DNA of 64,000 nt. It comes from a virus. Of this stretch, positions 21,114-30,186 are shown in pieces (the stretch's first letter is position 1; each line of letters opens with the position of its first letter). Position numbers and translations under genes: made by a program. The stretch is taken from the IMG/VR virus record IMGVR_UViG_3300022220_000003, positions 29,467-93,466 of that record. The stretch is one strand, 5' to 3'. The notes beneath the pieces were generated by a model, which saw only the letters and a program-made list of their open reading frames with translations, had not been told where the DNA came from and ran no database searches.

Positions 21114-21379
21114 CGGGTTTTGACAGCCACTGTTTAGATTGTGATAAACGGATCAAAGATGATTACGAACGCTGTTTTGACTGTGCACAGGAGTACCGCA
21201 ACGAGCCATTGAGAATAGAGGGCAAGCTATCCACGGAAACGGCCAAGGGACTCGGAGGAATCCTCGAGGGGTACGAGGACCGGATCAATTGGTTTCCCAA
21301 ATCGGTGGTGACTTACGAGGATGGGGCGTTTTGGGTTCCGAGGTGGCTCGCCGAGGAAAAAGGAATCGTCGCAATCTAG
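21110..21379 (+). CDS. Small zinc-ribbon protein
   Basis: An 89-residue protein: CLDCDKRI-x6-CFDC at residues 8-23 is a zinc ribbon, followed by a mixed alpha/beta part with Trp residues. ATGA overlap with the helicase gene suggests a dedicated partner. Its stop is followed at once by the 7-bp repeat tract. Confidence 0.7.
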   Translation: MTGFDSHCLDCDKRIKDDYERCFDCAQEYRNEPLRIEGKLSTETAKGLGGILEGYEDRINWFPKSVVTYEDGAFWVPRWLAEEKGIVAI

Positions 21380-21414
21380 CAACAGGCAACAGACAACAGA
21401 CAACAGACAACAGG
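21380..21414 (+). repeat. Five 7-bp tandem repeats at a ribosome site
   Basis: CAACAGG, three CAACAGA and CAACAGG in direct succession. The last unit runs into AGGAGCC, the ribosome site of the next gene. The tract begins on the base after the upstream TAG. Slippage would change the distance between genes without touching a protein. Confidence 0.85.
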
Positions 21415-21424
21415 AGCCTAGGCC

Positions 21425-21907
21425 ATGTCAGATTTCGATGGAATTGAGGACGCCGAATCAACCCGGCGATCTAACTACGTTTTACCGGGGCAATACCCGG
21501 TCCTATTTGTCAACGCCCTCAAAAAGATCCGCTCTCAAAAAACCGGGGATACCTTGTTTATCGCCGAGTTCGATATCCTCGAGAGCAAGGTGGATGAGCG
21601 CCCTCCGGGTATGGATATGTCATCAATATTCAATATATCCAAACACGGCAAAACCGCGCTCGGTAATATCAAGGGTTTGATCGCGGCGTGCCTCGATATT
21701 GAGGAGGCCAAGGTGGACTCGAAAACCGCGGATCTCGCGGTGAGCATTGAGAATCCGTTTCACGGTCGGTTGGTCCGATGTGAAGCGGTGGAGGTGACCA
21801 CCACCGCGGGGGCCCCGTTTACCAAGCCGAATTTTTACCCATTGCCCGAGGGGCTCCAAAGCCAATCTCTCGAGCTGCACGAAAAAGCCGGATTTGCGCC
21901 CTTTTAA
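21425..21907 (+). CDS. Probable OB-fold ssDNA-binding protein
   Basis: A 160-residue protein. The pattern L-PG-x-Y-P-V...K-K-I-R-S-x-KTGD-x-F-I-A-E-F-x-I-L, followed by N-I-K-G-L-I-A-A and a K-P-N-F-Y segment, resembles phage single-strand-binding or DUF669-like OB-fold proteins. It sits between helicase and polymerase genes, where an SSB is expected. AGGAGCCTAGGCC precedes the ATG. Family assignment rests on pattern and context only. Confidence 0.55.
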   Translation: MSDFDGIEDAESTRRSNYVLPGQYPVLFVNALKKIRSQKTGDTLFIAEFDILESKVDERPPGMDMSSIFNISKHGKTALGNIKGLIAACLDIEEAKVDSKTADLAVSIENPFHGRLVRCEAVEVTTTAGAPFTKPNFYPLPEGLQSQSLELHEKAGFAPF

Positions 21908-21945
21908 ATAAGGGTCCTGCACCGGCCCCCCAATTCAACAGGGCA

Positions 21946-23883
21946 ATGGTGTGCGGGGGGCCGGTGTTTGGCTTGGAGGGCCCGCGAGTGGTTGGGATTG
22001 CTTTTGATCTCGAAACTGAGAAGTTTCGGCCGGGCCTAATGGCTCCGCCACCGGTGTGCCTATCGTACGCCCACGAGTCGACCAAAGGTCTCAAGGTGGG
22101 CGGCGATATCGCCACCTATGCGGCCTCGATTTTCCAATACGCTCTCGAAGGCCATGCTTACATTGTGGGCCACAGTGTTGCGTTTGATATGGCTGTTTTG
22201 CTGGCCCACCGGCCCGAGCTCGCCGATCTGATCTGGCTGCTCTATACAACCGGGCGGGTGCGGTGCACCCGGGTGCGGGAAAAGTTGCTCGATATTGCTG
22301 AGGGGACCCACGGCGGCGAGTGGGATGCCAAGGGCGAGAAAAAGATCAAGAAGACCTATGATCTCGCCGATATCGTGGCACGCAAGTTTGGCCGCAAGCG
22401 CGACAAGAAGACTTGGCGGACGGGTTACGCCGAGCTGCTCGAGACGCCTCTCGATCAATGGCCGCAAGGCGCCATCGATTACGCGGTGGACGACGCAACC
22501 GACACCCTCGAGCTCTATAACCACCAAGAGGATCGGGCGTACAACATGCGCTATCTGCTGCCTGATCAAGACAGCCAAACGCGGGCTGATCTCGGATTGC
22601 GCCTAATGTCGGTGTGGGGTGTGCGGACCGATGGCGCAAGCGTCGAGGCCCTCAAGGCGGCCACCGATAAACGATTCGAGGAGCTCAAGTTTGAGCTTCA
22701 AGCGGCGGGGTTGGTTCGCACTAAGCGGACCCCCAAGGGTAAAGAATCCAAAAATTTAGCCCAGACCCGGGAGCTTGTGGAGCGATCGTTTTCAGGGCCA
22801 ACGGTGCCAAGGACCGATAAAGGGGCGATCAAAACCGATGCGGACACCCTCGAGCTCTGTAATGATCCATTGGCCTCGGTGTTGCATGAATACGTGGGCC
22901 TCGAAAAATCGGCCGGGGCCTTTGTCAACAAGCTGCGGGAGGGGGCCGAGCTCCCGATCCATCCCTCGTTTAACGTGCTAGTCAACTCGGGGCGGACCTC
23001 GAGCTCTAGCCCCAACATTCAACAGCAACCACGGGTGCCCGGGGTGCGGGAGTGTTTCACACCGAGGCCCGGGTGGTTGTATCTCGCATGTGATTACGAC
23101 AGCCAAGAGCTCCGAGCGTGGGCCCAAGTGTGCCTCGATCTCGTTGGTCAAAGCACCCTCGCCGAAAAATACCAGGCCGATCCGGACTTCGATCCACACC
23201 TCGATTTTGCCGCGAGCAAAATGTTGGGGATCTCATACGAGGAGGCCCAAGTCCGCAAAAGGGCGGGCGATAAGGTCGTTAAAGAGTATAGACAACAGGC
23301 CAAACCCGCGAATTTTGGGTTTCCTGTCGGCATGAGTTACAAAACCTTTCGCACGTATGTGCGAGGTTACGGCCTCAAGATATCGGAGGATGAGGCCGAG
23401 GAGCGGCGTAGCCAATGGTACGCCCAATGGCCCGAGAGCCAAAAATACTTCGAGGAGATCAATCGCCAAGTGGGCCAGGCCGGGGAGGGTGATATTATCC
23501 AGCTCCGATCCGGCCGCAAGCGGGGCTTTTGCCGCTACACGGTGGCGGCCAATACCTATTTCCAAGGCCTCGCGGCTGACGCCTCCAAGCTCGCCCTGTG
23601 GTGGGTGACGCGGGCGTGTCACATCGATCAGAGCTCACCGTTGTACGGTTGCAGGCCGGTGATCTTTTTGCACGATGAGATCATAATGGAGGCCCCCGAG
23701 GCCTACGCCCACCTAGCAGCCCCCGAGCTCGAGCGGCTCATGGTCAAGGCCATGCAATTGTATGTGCCTGATGTGCCCTGCCGTGCCACCGCGGCATTGA
23801 TGCGGCGGTGGGCCAAGGGGGCCGAGCCCGCCTATATTGATGGCAAGTTGGTGCCGTTTGAGGACGTGAGGACCGCGGCATGA
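21946..23883 (+). CDS. Family A DNA polymerase with 3'-5' exonuclease
   Basis: A 645-residue replicative polymerase. N-terminal proofreading domain: FDLETE near residues 20-25, IVGHSVAFDMAVL and YAVDDATDTLELY later, with the DEDD acids apparent. Polymerase domain: motif A is ACDYDSQELRAW near 381-392 (usual form DYSQIELR, so one residue is rearranged), motif B RQQAKPANFGF near 449-460, motif C LHDEIIME near 575. No 5' nuclease domain is present, as usual in phages. ATG at 21946 lacks a strong ribosome site. Overlaps the RuvC-like gene by 4 bp. Confidence 0.95.
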   Translation: MVCGGPVFGLEGPRVVGIAFDLETEKFRPGLMAPPPVCLSYAHESTKGLKVGGDIATYAASIFQYALEGHAYIVGHSVAFDMAVLLAHRPELADLIWLLYTTGRVRCTRVREKLLDIAEGTHGGEWDAKGEKKIKKTYDLADIVARKFGRKRDKKTWRTGYAELLETPLDQWPQGAIDYAVDDATDTLELYNHQEDRAYNMRYLLPDQDSQTRADLGLRLMSVWGVRTDGASVEALKAATDKRFEELKFELQAAGLVRTKRTPKGKESKNLAQTRELVERSFSGPTVPRTDKGAIKTDADTLELCNDPLASVLHEYVGLEKSAGAFVNKLREGAELPIHPSFNVLVNSGRTSSSSPNIQQQPRVPGVRECFTPRPGWLYLACDYDSQELRAWAQVCLDLVGQSTLAEKYQADPDFDPHLDFAASKMLGISYEEAQVRKRAGDKVVKEYRQQAKPANFGFPVGMSYKTFRTYVRGYGLKISEDEAEERRSQWYAQWPESQKYFEEINRQVGQAGEGDIIQLRSGRKRGFCRYTVAANTYFQGLAADASKLALWWVTRACHIDQSSPLYGCRPVIFLHDEIIMEAPEAYAHLAAPELERLMVKAMQLYVPDVPCRATAALMRRWAKGAEPAYIDGKLVPFEDVRTAA

Positions 23884-24323
23884 TGGTGGCGATCGACCCC
23901 GGCAAACACGCCAGCGGGTGGGCGGTGTTTTCGCGGCGGCGGTTGTGGGCTTGTGGGTTTGGCAATGATCACCACGCGATCCTCGAGGCCGCGGTGGGCC
24001 GGGTGGATCTCGTGGTGCTCGAAGTGCCTAGGGTTTATGACCGGCGGCGGTGGAAAGGTGACCCCAACGATCTGATCGATATCTCGATCGCGGGTGGAAT
24101 TTTGGCCGGGGCCTTGCGGGCCGAGCAGGTCAAGCCGATCCGGCCCCAAGACTGGAAAGGGCAGACCCCCAAGGCGGTGCAGACCGAGCGGACCGTTGCC
24201 AAGCTCACCAAGGCCGAGCTCGAAAAGCTCGAGGGGGTGACCACAAAAAGCAAGCTACACAACGTGATTGACGCGGTGGGGATCGGCTTGTGGGAGCTGA
24301 AACGATGCCAAAACGCGAGGTAA
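23880..24323 (+). CDS. RuvC-like Holliday junction resolvase
   Basis: A 147-residue protein with the RNase H/RuvC layout: AIDPGKHASGWAVF (first Asp at residue 6), VVLEVPRVY (Glu near 47), and HNVIDAVGIGLW (Asp near 130). It should cut four-way junctions in replicated phage DNA before packaging. Overlaps the polymerase gene (ATGATG start) and runs 19 bp into the HTH gene. Confidence 0.85.
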   Translation: MMVAIDPGKHASGWAVFSRRRLWACGFGNDHHAILEAAVGRVDLVVLEVPRVYDRRRWKGDPNDLIDISIAGGILAGALRAEQVKPIRPQDWKGQTPKAVQTERTVAKLTKAELEKLEGVTTKSKLHNVIDAVGIGLWELKRCQNAR

Positions 24324-24535
24324 AAGCGTTCGATCAGCAGAATTACGAGGACTTGATCGTCTTGCTCCAAGAGGTGCAGCTCTCGATTGATGCAATCGCG
24401 GATCGGTATGAGATATCCCAACGGACGGCGTATCGGTGGCTAAGATACGCGAAATCTGACGGGTGGGACGTGATTAAACGGGGTTGTAACCCAACCCGCT
24501 ACCAATTGGCGGTGCCAACATGTCAAGCAGTCTAG
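24305..24535 (+). CDS. Small helix-turn-helix protein
   Basis: A 76-residue protein. Residues about 13-45 read LIVLLQEVQLSIDAIADRYEISQRTAYRWLRYAK, a clear HTH, followed by a short basic wing. GGGAGCTGAAACG precedes the ATG. It could regulate the switch from replication to late genes, or be a terminase-like DNA binder; the location just before the packaging module allows either. Confidence 0.75.
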   Translation: MPKREVKAFDQQNYEDLIVLLQEVQLSIDAIADRYEISQRTAYRWLRYAKSDGWDVIKRGCNPTRYQLAVPTCQAV

Positions 24536-25146
24536 CAGTGGCCGAGCAGGCCGAGGTGATTCAAGCGGCGGGGCCTCAGACCAAAGACGCGGAGGCGAGC
24601 CTCGATTTTATCAAGCGGCTCGAAATAACCACCGGGGCCGATTTCGCGGGCGCGGTGCGTATGGCGGCCCAAGTCAAAACCAAGTTTGGTGAGGTGGACG
24701 CGAAGCGCAAAGAGTACACCTCCAAGCTCGCCGAGATCGTGGACCAATTCAACGGCGAATTCAAACCGGGGCTCGAGGCCCTCAAGGAGGCCGAGAAAAC
24801 CCTCAAGGATAAGCTTGCGGGGTTTGCCAAGGCCCAAGCCTATACGCGGGCCCAAATGCTTCGCAAGGCCTCGGAGGCGGCGGAGGCCGGGAAGCAAGCC
24901 AAAGCAGACGCCATGATCGCCGAGGCGGCCGGGTACGGGGTGCCCGAGGTCAAAGGGTGCTCGATCCGGGACGTGTGGACCGGTGAGGTGGTGGACGCCG
25001 AGGCGATCCCCCGCGAGTATTTGATCGCCGATGAGAAGGCCCTCAAGGCGGTTACCAAGGCGAGAAAATGCGACCCACAGATCCCCGGGTGGCGGGCTTA
25101 TCCTCAACCCTCGGTGACGATCACGGTGTCACGGGTGCGGGTATGA
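24520..25146 (+). CDS. Coiled-coil protein of phage replication operons
   Basis: A 208-residue protein. Residues about 20-125 are a long, charged coiled coil; residues 140-200 contain the pattern SIRDVWTGEVVDAEAIPREYL and KALKAVTKA, which I have seen in many phage coil-containing proteins near recombination genes. Exact function not known to me. Overlaps both neighbours. Confidence 0.75.
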   Translation: MSSSLAVAEQAEVIQAAGPQTKDAEASLDFIKRLEITTGADFAGAVRMAAQVKTKFGEVDAKRKEYTSKLAEIVDQFNGEFKPGLEALKEAEKTLKDKLAGFAKAQAYTRAQMLRKASEAAEAGKQAKADAMIAEAAGYGVPEVKGCSIRDVWTGEVVDAEAIPREYLIADEKALKAVTKARKCDPQIPGWRAYPQPSVTITVSRVRV

Positions 25147-25340
25147 TCGTTGAGGTGGACGCGGATAGGTTAGAGGTTGCAGGAAAAGAGGCCCGCAAGG
25201 CCCTCGCGGCCCTACGGTCCCAAGGCCACCCCGATGGGTGCTCGTGTAAACTTTGCACTGCGGGGCGTTATCTCGACTCGGCCTATAGGCGACTTGAGGT
25301 GAGCCTCAAGGATTCGAGCAACGGGCATGTCAGAGGATAG
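25143..25340 (+). CDS. Small protein with Cys motif
   Basis: A 65-residue protein, helical, with HPDGCSCKLCTAGRYLDSAYRRL (three cysteines in C-x-C-x2-C) in the middle. Start fixed by the ATGA junction with the coiled-coil gene; the end overlaps the next gene by 14 bp. Function unknown. Confidence 0.6.
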   Translation: MIVEVDADRLEVAGKEARKALAALRSQGHPDGCSCKLCTAGRYLDSAYRRLEVSLKDSSNGHVRG

Positions 25341-26124
25341 ACGACGCACAAGGCGAGAGCAGCTCGATCGTTACCTTGAGGGGGTGCAAAAAGGTGAGGC
25401 GGATCTGGCCCTCCAAGCCGATCTCGAGCTCACCAACGCGGCCTTTTCCCACCTCAAAGAAAACGCCCTCGCAAACGAGATCGAGCGGATAAAGAGCACT
25501 ACCACCGAGCAGACTTATGTTGAATATTGCCTAGCGCAACGGGGTTGTATTGATGATTTAAACACCCTGCTCGACCAGTACCGCGAGGCCAAAAACGCCA
25601 GCGCCATCGTTGGGGCGGTCAAGGCGAGGTCGGACATTATCGACAAAATGATCAAGCTCGGTCAAGATTTTGGGATCATTGAAAAGAAGCCCGAGGAAAA
25701 ACGGATTGTGGCGGGGGTGGTGGTCACCCAGTTGAGCAACGAGGATCTAAAGGCGGCGATCGCCGAGCAGATCTCGAACCTAAACACGTTGGTGACGCAA
25801 TACGGCAACAAAAAGTTGGTGGACGTCGAGCCGGGCGATCTCTACCGCGAATTGCCCGAGCCTAGCAATGTGATCGAGGCCAAGCTCGAGCCGGAACCGG
25901 AACCGGCCCCACCGGCGGAGCCGGAACCGGACCCTGCCCCTGAGCAACCACCACCGGAACCACTTTCCGAGACCATATCCCAACGAGCCAGGCGAATATT
26001 GACGACACCACCGCCACCACCCAAACAACGAGCTTCAAAACGGGCGGAGTCCGATAAACGAAATCGAGCCAAGGCCAATAAAGTGCACCGAGGGCGCCGA
26101 GTTGTGAAGCCCCCGGTGCGGTGA
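25327..26124 (+). CDS. Putative small terminase subunit
   Basis: A 265-residue protein. Residues 1-170 are helical, with V-E-Y-CLAQRG..DDLN and IVGAVKARSDIIDKMIKLGQDFGII resembling the multimerising core of small terminase subunits. Residues about 180-225 are Pro/Glu/Ala repeats and the last 40 residues are strongly basic. It lies 800 bp before the large terminase, as expected for a pac/cos-recognising subunit, but no sequence motif proves it. Confidence 0.55.
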   Translation: MSEDRRRTRREQLDRYLEGVQKGEADLALQADLELTNAAFSHLKENALANEIERIKSTTTEQTYVEYCLAQRGCIDDLNTLLDQYREAKNASAIVGAVKARSDIIDKMIKLGQDFGIIEKKPEEKRIVAGVVVTQLSNEDLKAAIAEQISNLNTLVTQYGNKKLVDVEPGDLYRELPEPSNVIEAKLEPEPEPAPPAEPEPDPAPEQPPPEPLSETISQRARRILTTPPPPPKQRASKRAESDKRNRAKANKVHRGRRVVKPPVR

Positions 26125-26187
26125 TATTTGGATTAAAACCGGCCCCAACGTTGCAGATCAGAAGGGGTCTATCACGAGGAGTGAGAC

Positions 26188-26487
26188 ATGGGCAGCAGCA
26201 CAAGCAGAGTTATGCGGGGCGCGTTCGTTGGGACGGGCGCTGATATCGACATTGAAACCGTAGGTTTTAGGCCGCGATCGGTTCACCTGATCAATCAAGA
26301 CTCGGCCGACGAAATGTGGTGGCATAGCCACATGGCCGACGCCTCCGCGTTCAAACGGGTGACGGCGGGCACGGGATCAATTATCACGACGTTGGGGATC
26401 ACGCCCTTGGCGGCCGGTTTCACATTGGGCGCCGATACCGATCTGAATGTGGACGGTGAGACCGTGCTTTGGGAGGCCACCGAATAG
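26188..26487 (+). CDS. Small virion-associated protein
   Basis: A 99-residue protein, likely beta-rich, of a type found next to terminase genes (F-x-PR-x-V-x-L-I-N...M-W). GAGGAGTGAGAC precedes the ATG. No family name can be given. It begins the late structural block after a 63-bp gap in which no clear promoter was seen. Confidence 0.6.
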   Translation: MGSSTSRVMRGAFVGTGADIDIETVGFRPRSVHLINQDSADEMWWHSHMADASAFKRVTAGTGSIITTLGITPLAAGFTLGADTDLNVDGETVLWEATE

Positions 26488-26554
26488 GGTGGTTTCTCGG
26501 CCGGGCGGGTCGGCTGATCCCCGCTCGGCCACTCATATTTTGAGGAGGTGACCT

Positions 26555-26926
26555 ATGGCCGAGACCTCAGGCAACCCCTTTGGGGCCCCAAGGTACGCTC
26601 GCCACCGATCCGGGGCAACCGGGGTGGACGCGGCGACGATCACCGATCGCAAGGTCGGGATCAATATGACCGAGTACACCCACGCCCATATACAGGTGAT
26701 CCCGTCCGGTGGTGCCAACCCCACGGTGGAGATCCTTTGGTGGAGTGAGGCGGCGGGCCGTTTTATTGAGGATCACACCCTAAACAGCAAAGGCGCCAAA
26801 GGCATCAACGTGCCGTTTGAGCTAACAGTGGATTGTCGTGGCCGTATCATGTTTGTGCGGTTTGACGCCTTGGCGGCGGGTAGTTGCGAGGTAATGGTTT
26901 CGGGATTCCACAGCAGCGCGATCTAG
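26555..26926 (+). CDS. Small putative structural protein
   Basis: A 123-residue protein predicted to be a beta-sandwich (alternating hydrophobic strands from residue 30 to the end). GAGGAGGTGACCT before the ATG is a very strong ribosome site, suggesting abundant synthesis, as for decoration proteins. Function inferred from place and composition. Confidence 0.6.
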   Translation: MAETSGNPFGAPRYARHRSGATGVDAATITDRKVGINMTEYTHAHIQVIPSGGANPTVEILWWSEAAGRFIEDHTLNSKGAKGINVPFELTVDCRGRIMFVRFDALAAGSCEVMVSGFHSSAI

Positions 26927-26929
26927 CCA

Positions 26930-28396
26930 ATGCCCGAGCCGATCCCAATGCTCCCCAGCGGTGACGCCTTGGCCGACGCCGGGCGGGATGCATTGATCGA
27001 CTATTACGACCATTGCAAATCGATGGCCGGCGAGTGGGTCTATCGCCAGGTGGTGGATAACTGCCGGGCGGATATCTTGGCGGCGATCCTCGGGTATGAG
27101 GTGCAGCCGTTTCATTTGGCCCTGATGGTGTTTCAAATGCTGCACCCCGACAATTTGCAGCTCTGTTTTCGGGGTGCAGGCAAAACCACCGTTTGCACGG
27201 TGACCCGGGCGATCTTTATGCTGATCCGCAACCGGGACTTGCGGATCCTCATAGCCTCGAAAACCAAGGGCAACGCCGAGAGCATGCTCAAGGAGATCAA
27301 GGGACACCTCGAGGAAAACCAGCGACTGATCGAGGTCTTTGGGTTGTTTTACGATCCGGCGGTGGTGACCAAATGGGATAACACCGAGATCGAGATCCTC
27401 GGGCGCAGCCGCAAGACCAAAGAGAGCTCGATCATAGCAATCGGTGTTTCGGGTGCCTTGGCCTCCAAACACGTTGACGTGATCTTGGCCGATGACTTGG
27501 TGGACGAAGAAAACGCCCGTACCAAGTATATGCGAGACCGCGTCAAGCAGTGGTATTATCAGATCTTGGATCCGGTCCTCGAGCCACCCGAGCCCGGGTT
27601 TTTGCACCGCGGTGAGTTTCACCGGTTGGGGACCAGATATCATTTTGATGACCTATACGGGCATCTGATGTCGAATGAGCTCAAGGAGCACCACCAAGTG
27701 ATCCCCGCGCTCGACTCAAACGAGCGCAGCCCGTGGCCCGAAAAATTTCCGCCCGATTGGTTCAAAGCCAAAAAGGAAAAATCAGGTACGATTATATTCA
27801 ACGCTCAATACCAGTGCGATACCGAGGCAATGAAGGGCGAGATCTTCCAATATGACGATTGCCAACAGGTTTCGGCTGACGACGTGCCCGCGGGTCTCAA
27901 GGTCTACATGGGTGTTGACTTGGCGATCACCGAGCAGGAACAAAACGACATGTTTTGCATAGTGGTGGGAGGTCTAGACCAGGCCGAAAACTGGTATGTG
28001 ATTGACTATTTCGAGGGCCACCTCCGATTTGCAGCCCAAACCGCGGCGATCAAGCGCTACTACAAAAAACACGATCCTATCCGGGCGGCCATTGAGACCA
28101 ATAGCTACCAGGCGGCCCAATACCAGACCCTCAAAGATGAGGATCAGAGCTTGCGGCTTATGCCGGTGCACACCGAGAAAGACAAGATCACCAGAGCTTG
28201 GAAGGTCTCACCGAGGTTTGAAAATAAGCAGATGTTTTTCGTCAAGGGGGGCAATATCCACAAGCTGATCGAGGCGATCGTTTTATTCCCCTCGCATCGA
28301 TACAAGGACCCGTTTGACGCCTTGGACATGATGCTCAGGGCCAGCAAAGTGCGTCGACGCCGCAAGCGGCGACAACGTGAACCGGGGATCATCTGA
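26930..28396 (+). CDS. terL: Large terminase subunit
   Basis: A 488-residue packaging motor. Walker A is CFRGAGKTT (R81-G-A-G-K85-T), Walker B VDVILADD near 182-189 followed by LVDEEN, and the RNase H-like nuclease starts with YMGVDLAIT near 325-333; further acids follow. It pumps DNA into proheads using ATP and cuts concatemers. A basic tail (RRRRKRRQR) ends the protein. Stop and portal start share a base (TGATG). Confidence 0.96.
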   Translation: MPEPIPMLPSGDALADAGRDALIDYYDHCKSMAGEWVYRQVVDNCRADILAAILGYEVQPFHLALMVFQMLHPDNLQLCFRGAGKTTVCTVTRAIFMLIRNRDLRILIASKTKGNAESMLKEIKGHLEENQRLIEVFGLFYDPAVVTKWDNTEIEILGRSRKTKESSIIAIGVSGALASKHVDVILADDLVDEENARTKYMRDRVKQWYYQILDPVLEPPEPGFLHRGEFHRLGTRYHFDDLYGHLMSNELKEHHQVIPALDSNERSPWPEKFPPDWFKAKKEKSGTIIFNAQYQCDTEAMKGEIFQYDDCQQVSADDVPAGLKVYMGVDLAITEQEQNDMFCIVVGGLDQAENWYVIDYFEGHLRFAAQTAAIKRYYKKHDPIRAAIETNSYQAAQYQTLKDEDQSLRLMPVHTEKDKITRAWKVSPRFENKQMFFVKGGNIHKLIEAIVLFPSHRYKDPFDALDMMLRASKVRRRRKRRQREPGII

Positions 28397-30186
28397 TGAC
28401 AGACAGCACCACCACCGCCACCCGAGTGAGCAACGCCACCAACAAGCGGGCCCTGCGGGCCGTTGTGATCGGCATGCGCAAGCGTGCGGCCGAGGTGCCG
28501 CACCCTAAAAACCTCGAGGAGGGGCGGCCCGAGCCGGGGCAATCCAAGGCCCTCACCGAGGACCCGTTCGAGGCTTTGACGGCCGAGGGTCGGTTGATTG
28601 AACCACCGTTTGACCTGCTCACCTTGGCCATGTTGCCCGAGCATTCGAGCGAGCTCGGCCAATGCGTCGAGGCCTACGAGGTTAATATCGAGGGGTTTGG
28701 GTTTCGGTTTGTGCCGCGGATCCGATCCAATGTAGATATGGCCAAGCTCGATCCGGTGTTGCGTGACGCAGTGCAGCTCGAAAAAACCGAGCTCGAAAAT
28801 TTTTTTGCCTACTGCTCTGGAAGGCTCTCGTGGGTTGAGACGCGGCGGCGGGTGCGAAAGGACCTCGAAACTACAGGCAACGGGTATCTAGAGGTGGTCC
28901 GCAACGCGGCGGGCAAGATCCAAGGGCTCAACCACCTACCAAGTTATCAAATGCGCCTTGGTGGCCTCGATCAAGAGGCGGTCAAGGTGGCATTGCCGAT
29001 TCACGAGCTCCAAACCGATGGGTCTATCAGGATTGTGCGGGTGCCCTCGTGGGAGCGGTTTCGGCGGTTTGCGCAATCACGATCTTTGTTGCTACGCCAT
29101 GCCACCCATGTGGGCCGATACGCGATCCGGTGGTTCAAGGAATTTGGGGATCCACGGGTGTATGACTACGAATCGGGCGAGGAGGCCAAGGGCGAGGATA
29201 TCGCCAAGCTCCCACCCGAGCGGCGGGCCAACGAGTTGATCCATTTCAAGCTTTACAGCCCCCGCAGCCCGTACGGCCTACCTCGGACGATTGGCAATCT
29301 ATTGAGTATCTTTGGCGCGAGAGCGGCCGAGGAGATCAACTACACCACGTTTCGCAACAACAACATACCATCAATGTTGCTCTTGGTATCCAATGGCCAG
29401 CTCACCGAGGGATCAATTGATCGGATCGAGAGCTTTGTCGAATCCCAGATCCAGGGGTCGGACAACTACAGCAAATTTTTACTCGTTGAGGCCGAGGGGC
29501 TCGGCGAGGAGGGCGAGGACACGGGCCACGTCAAGGTCGAGGTTGAGCGGCTTGTTGAGCAACAACACAAAGACGCCCTGTTCCAAAACTACTCGGGCAA
29601 CGCAGACAGCCGGATCCGGCGGGCCTTCCGATTGCCACCGATCCTTGTGGGCCGGGCCGATGATTACACCCGGGCCACGGCGGACACCTCGAGGCGATTG
29701 GCAGACGAGCAGATCTTTGCTCCCGAGCGCAATATCCACGACGATACGGTCAACCGGTTGTTATTTCCCGACATGGGGATCGTGTACCACAAGTACAAGA
29801 GCAACACCCCCAACACCACTGACAACGCCGAGCTAGTCAAGATCCTCGGCGGGGCTGAGAAAACCGGTGGCATGACCCCAAGGATCGCCCGGTTGTTGCT
29901 CGAGGATATTCTTGGCCAAGACTTGCCAGGGTTCCCGGCCGAGTTTGCAGACAAGGCCGATATGCCGTTTAGCCTGCTCATGGCCGAGGCGGTGCAAAAC
30001 AAGGCAGACCCGGCGGAGCCGGGGCAACAGGTAACGGCGATCAAGGCCTTGGACTTTATCGAAAAACTGACCGGTGGGGAGCTCGGCGAAATCGAGGAGG
30101 CCGAGCTCGCCAAAACCGCGGTGCAAATCAATCGGCACTTCGAGAAACGATGGCGCCGAGAGGTCAAGGCTAGTCTAGCGGGATAA
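28396..30186 (+). CDS. Portal protein
   Basis: A 596-residue protein with features of the PBSX/SPP1-like portal family: H-S-S-E-L-x-Q-C-V-x-A-Y near residue 80, GNGYLEVVRNAAGKI near 158-172, LIHFK-x-YSPRSPYG, and an extended helical C-terminal half (NNNIPSMLLLVSNG, then a long Q/N-rich helix). It forms the ring at the capsid vertex through which DNA passes. Directly between terminase and the gpF-like gene, the canonical order. Confidence 0.93.
   Translation: MTDSTTTATRVSNATNKRALRAVVIGMRKRAAEVPHPKNLEEGRPEPGQSKALTEDPFEALTAEGRLIEPPFDLLTLAMLPEHSSELGQCVEAYEVNIEGFGFRFVPRIRSNVDMAKLDPVLRDAVQLEKTELENFFAYCSGRLSWVETRRRVRKDLETTGNGYLEVVRNAAGKIQGLNHLPSYQMRLGGLDQEAVKVALPIHELQTDGSIRIVRVPSWERFRRFAQSRSLLLRHATHVGRYAIRWFKEFGDPRVYDYESGEEAKGEDIAKLPPERRANELIHFKLYSPRSPYGLPRTIGNLLSIFGARAAEEINYTTFRNNNIPSMLLLVSNGQLTEGSIDRIESFVESQIQGSDNYSKFLLVEAEGLGEEGEDTGHVKVEVERLVEQQHKDALFQNYSGNADSRIRRAFRLPPILVGRADDYTRATADTSRRLADEQIFAPERNIHDDTVNRLLFPDMGIVYHKYKSNTPNTTDNAELVKILGGAEKTGGMTPRIARLLLEDILGQDLPGFPAEFADKADMPFSLLMAEAVQNKADPAEPGQQVTAIKALDFIEKLTGGELGEIEEAELAKTAVQINRHFEKRWRREVKASLAG

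Noticed and set aside
26822-27643. 273-codon minus-strand frame (and similar ones at 17457-18236, 30175-31008, 53368-54075)
   Set aside because: All are antisense shadows of well-supported genes (terminase, nuclease, gpF-like protein, tape measure).
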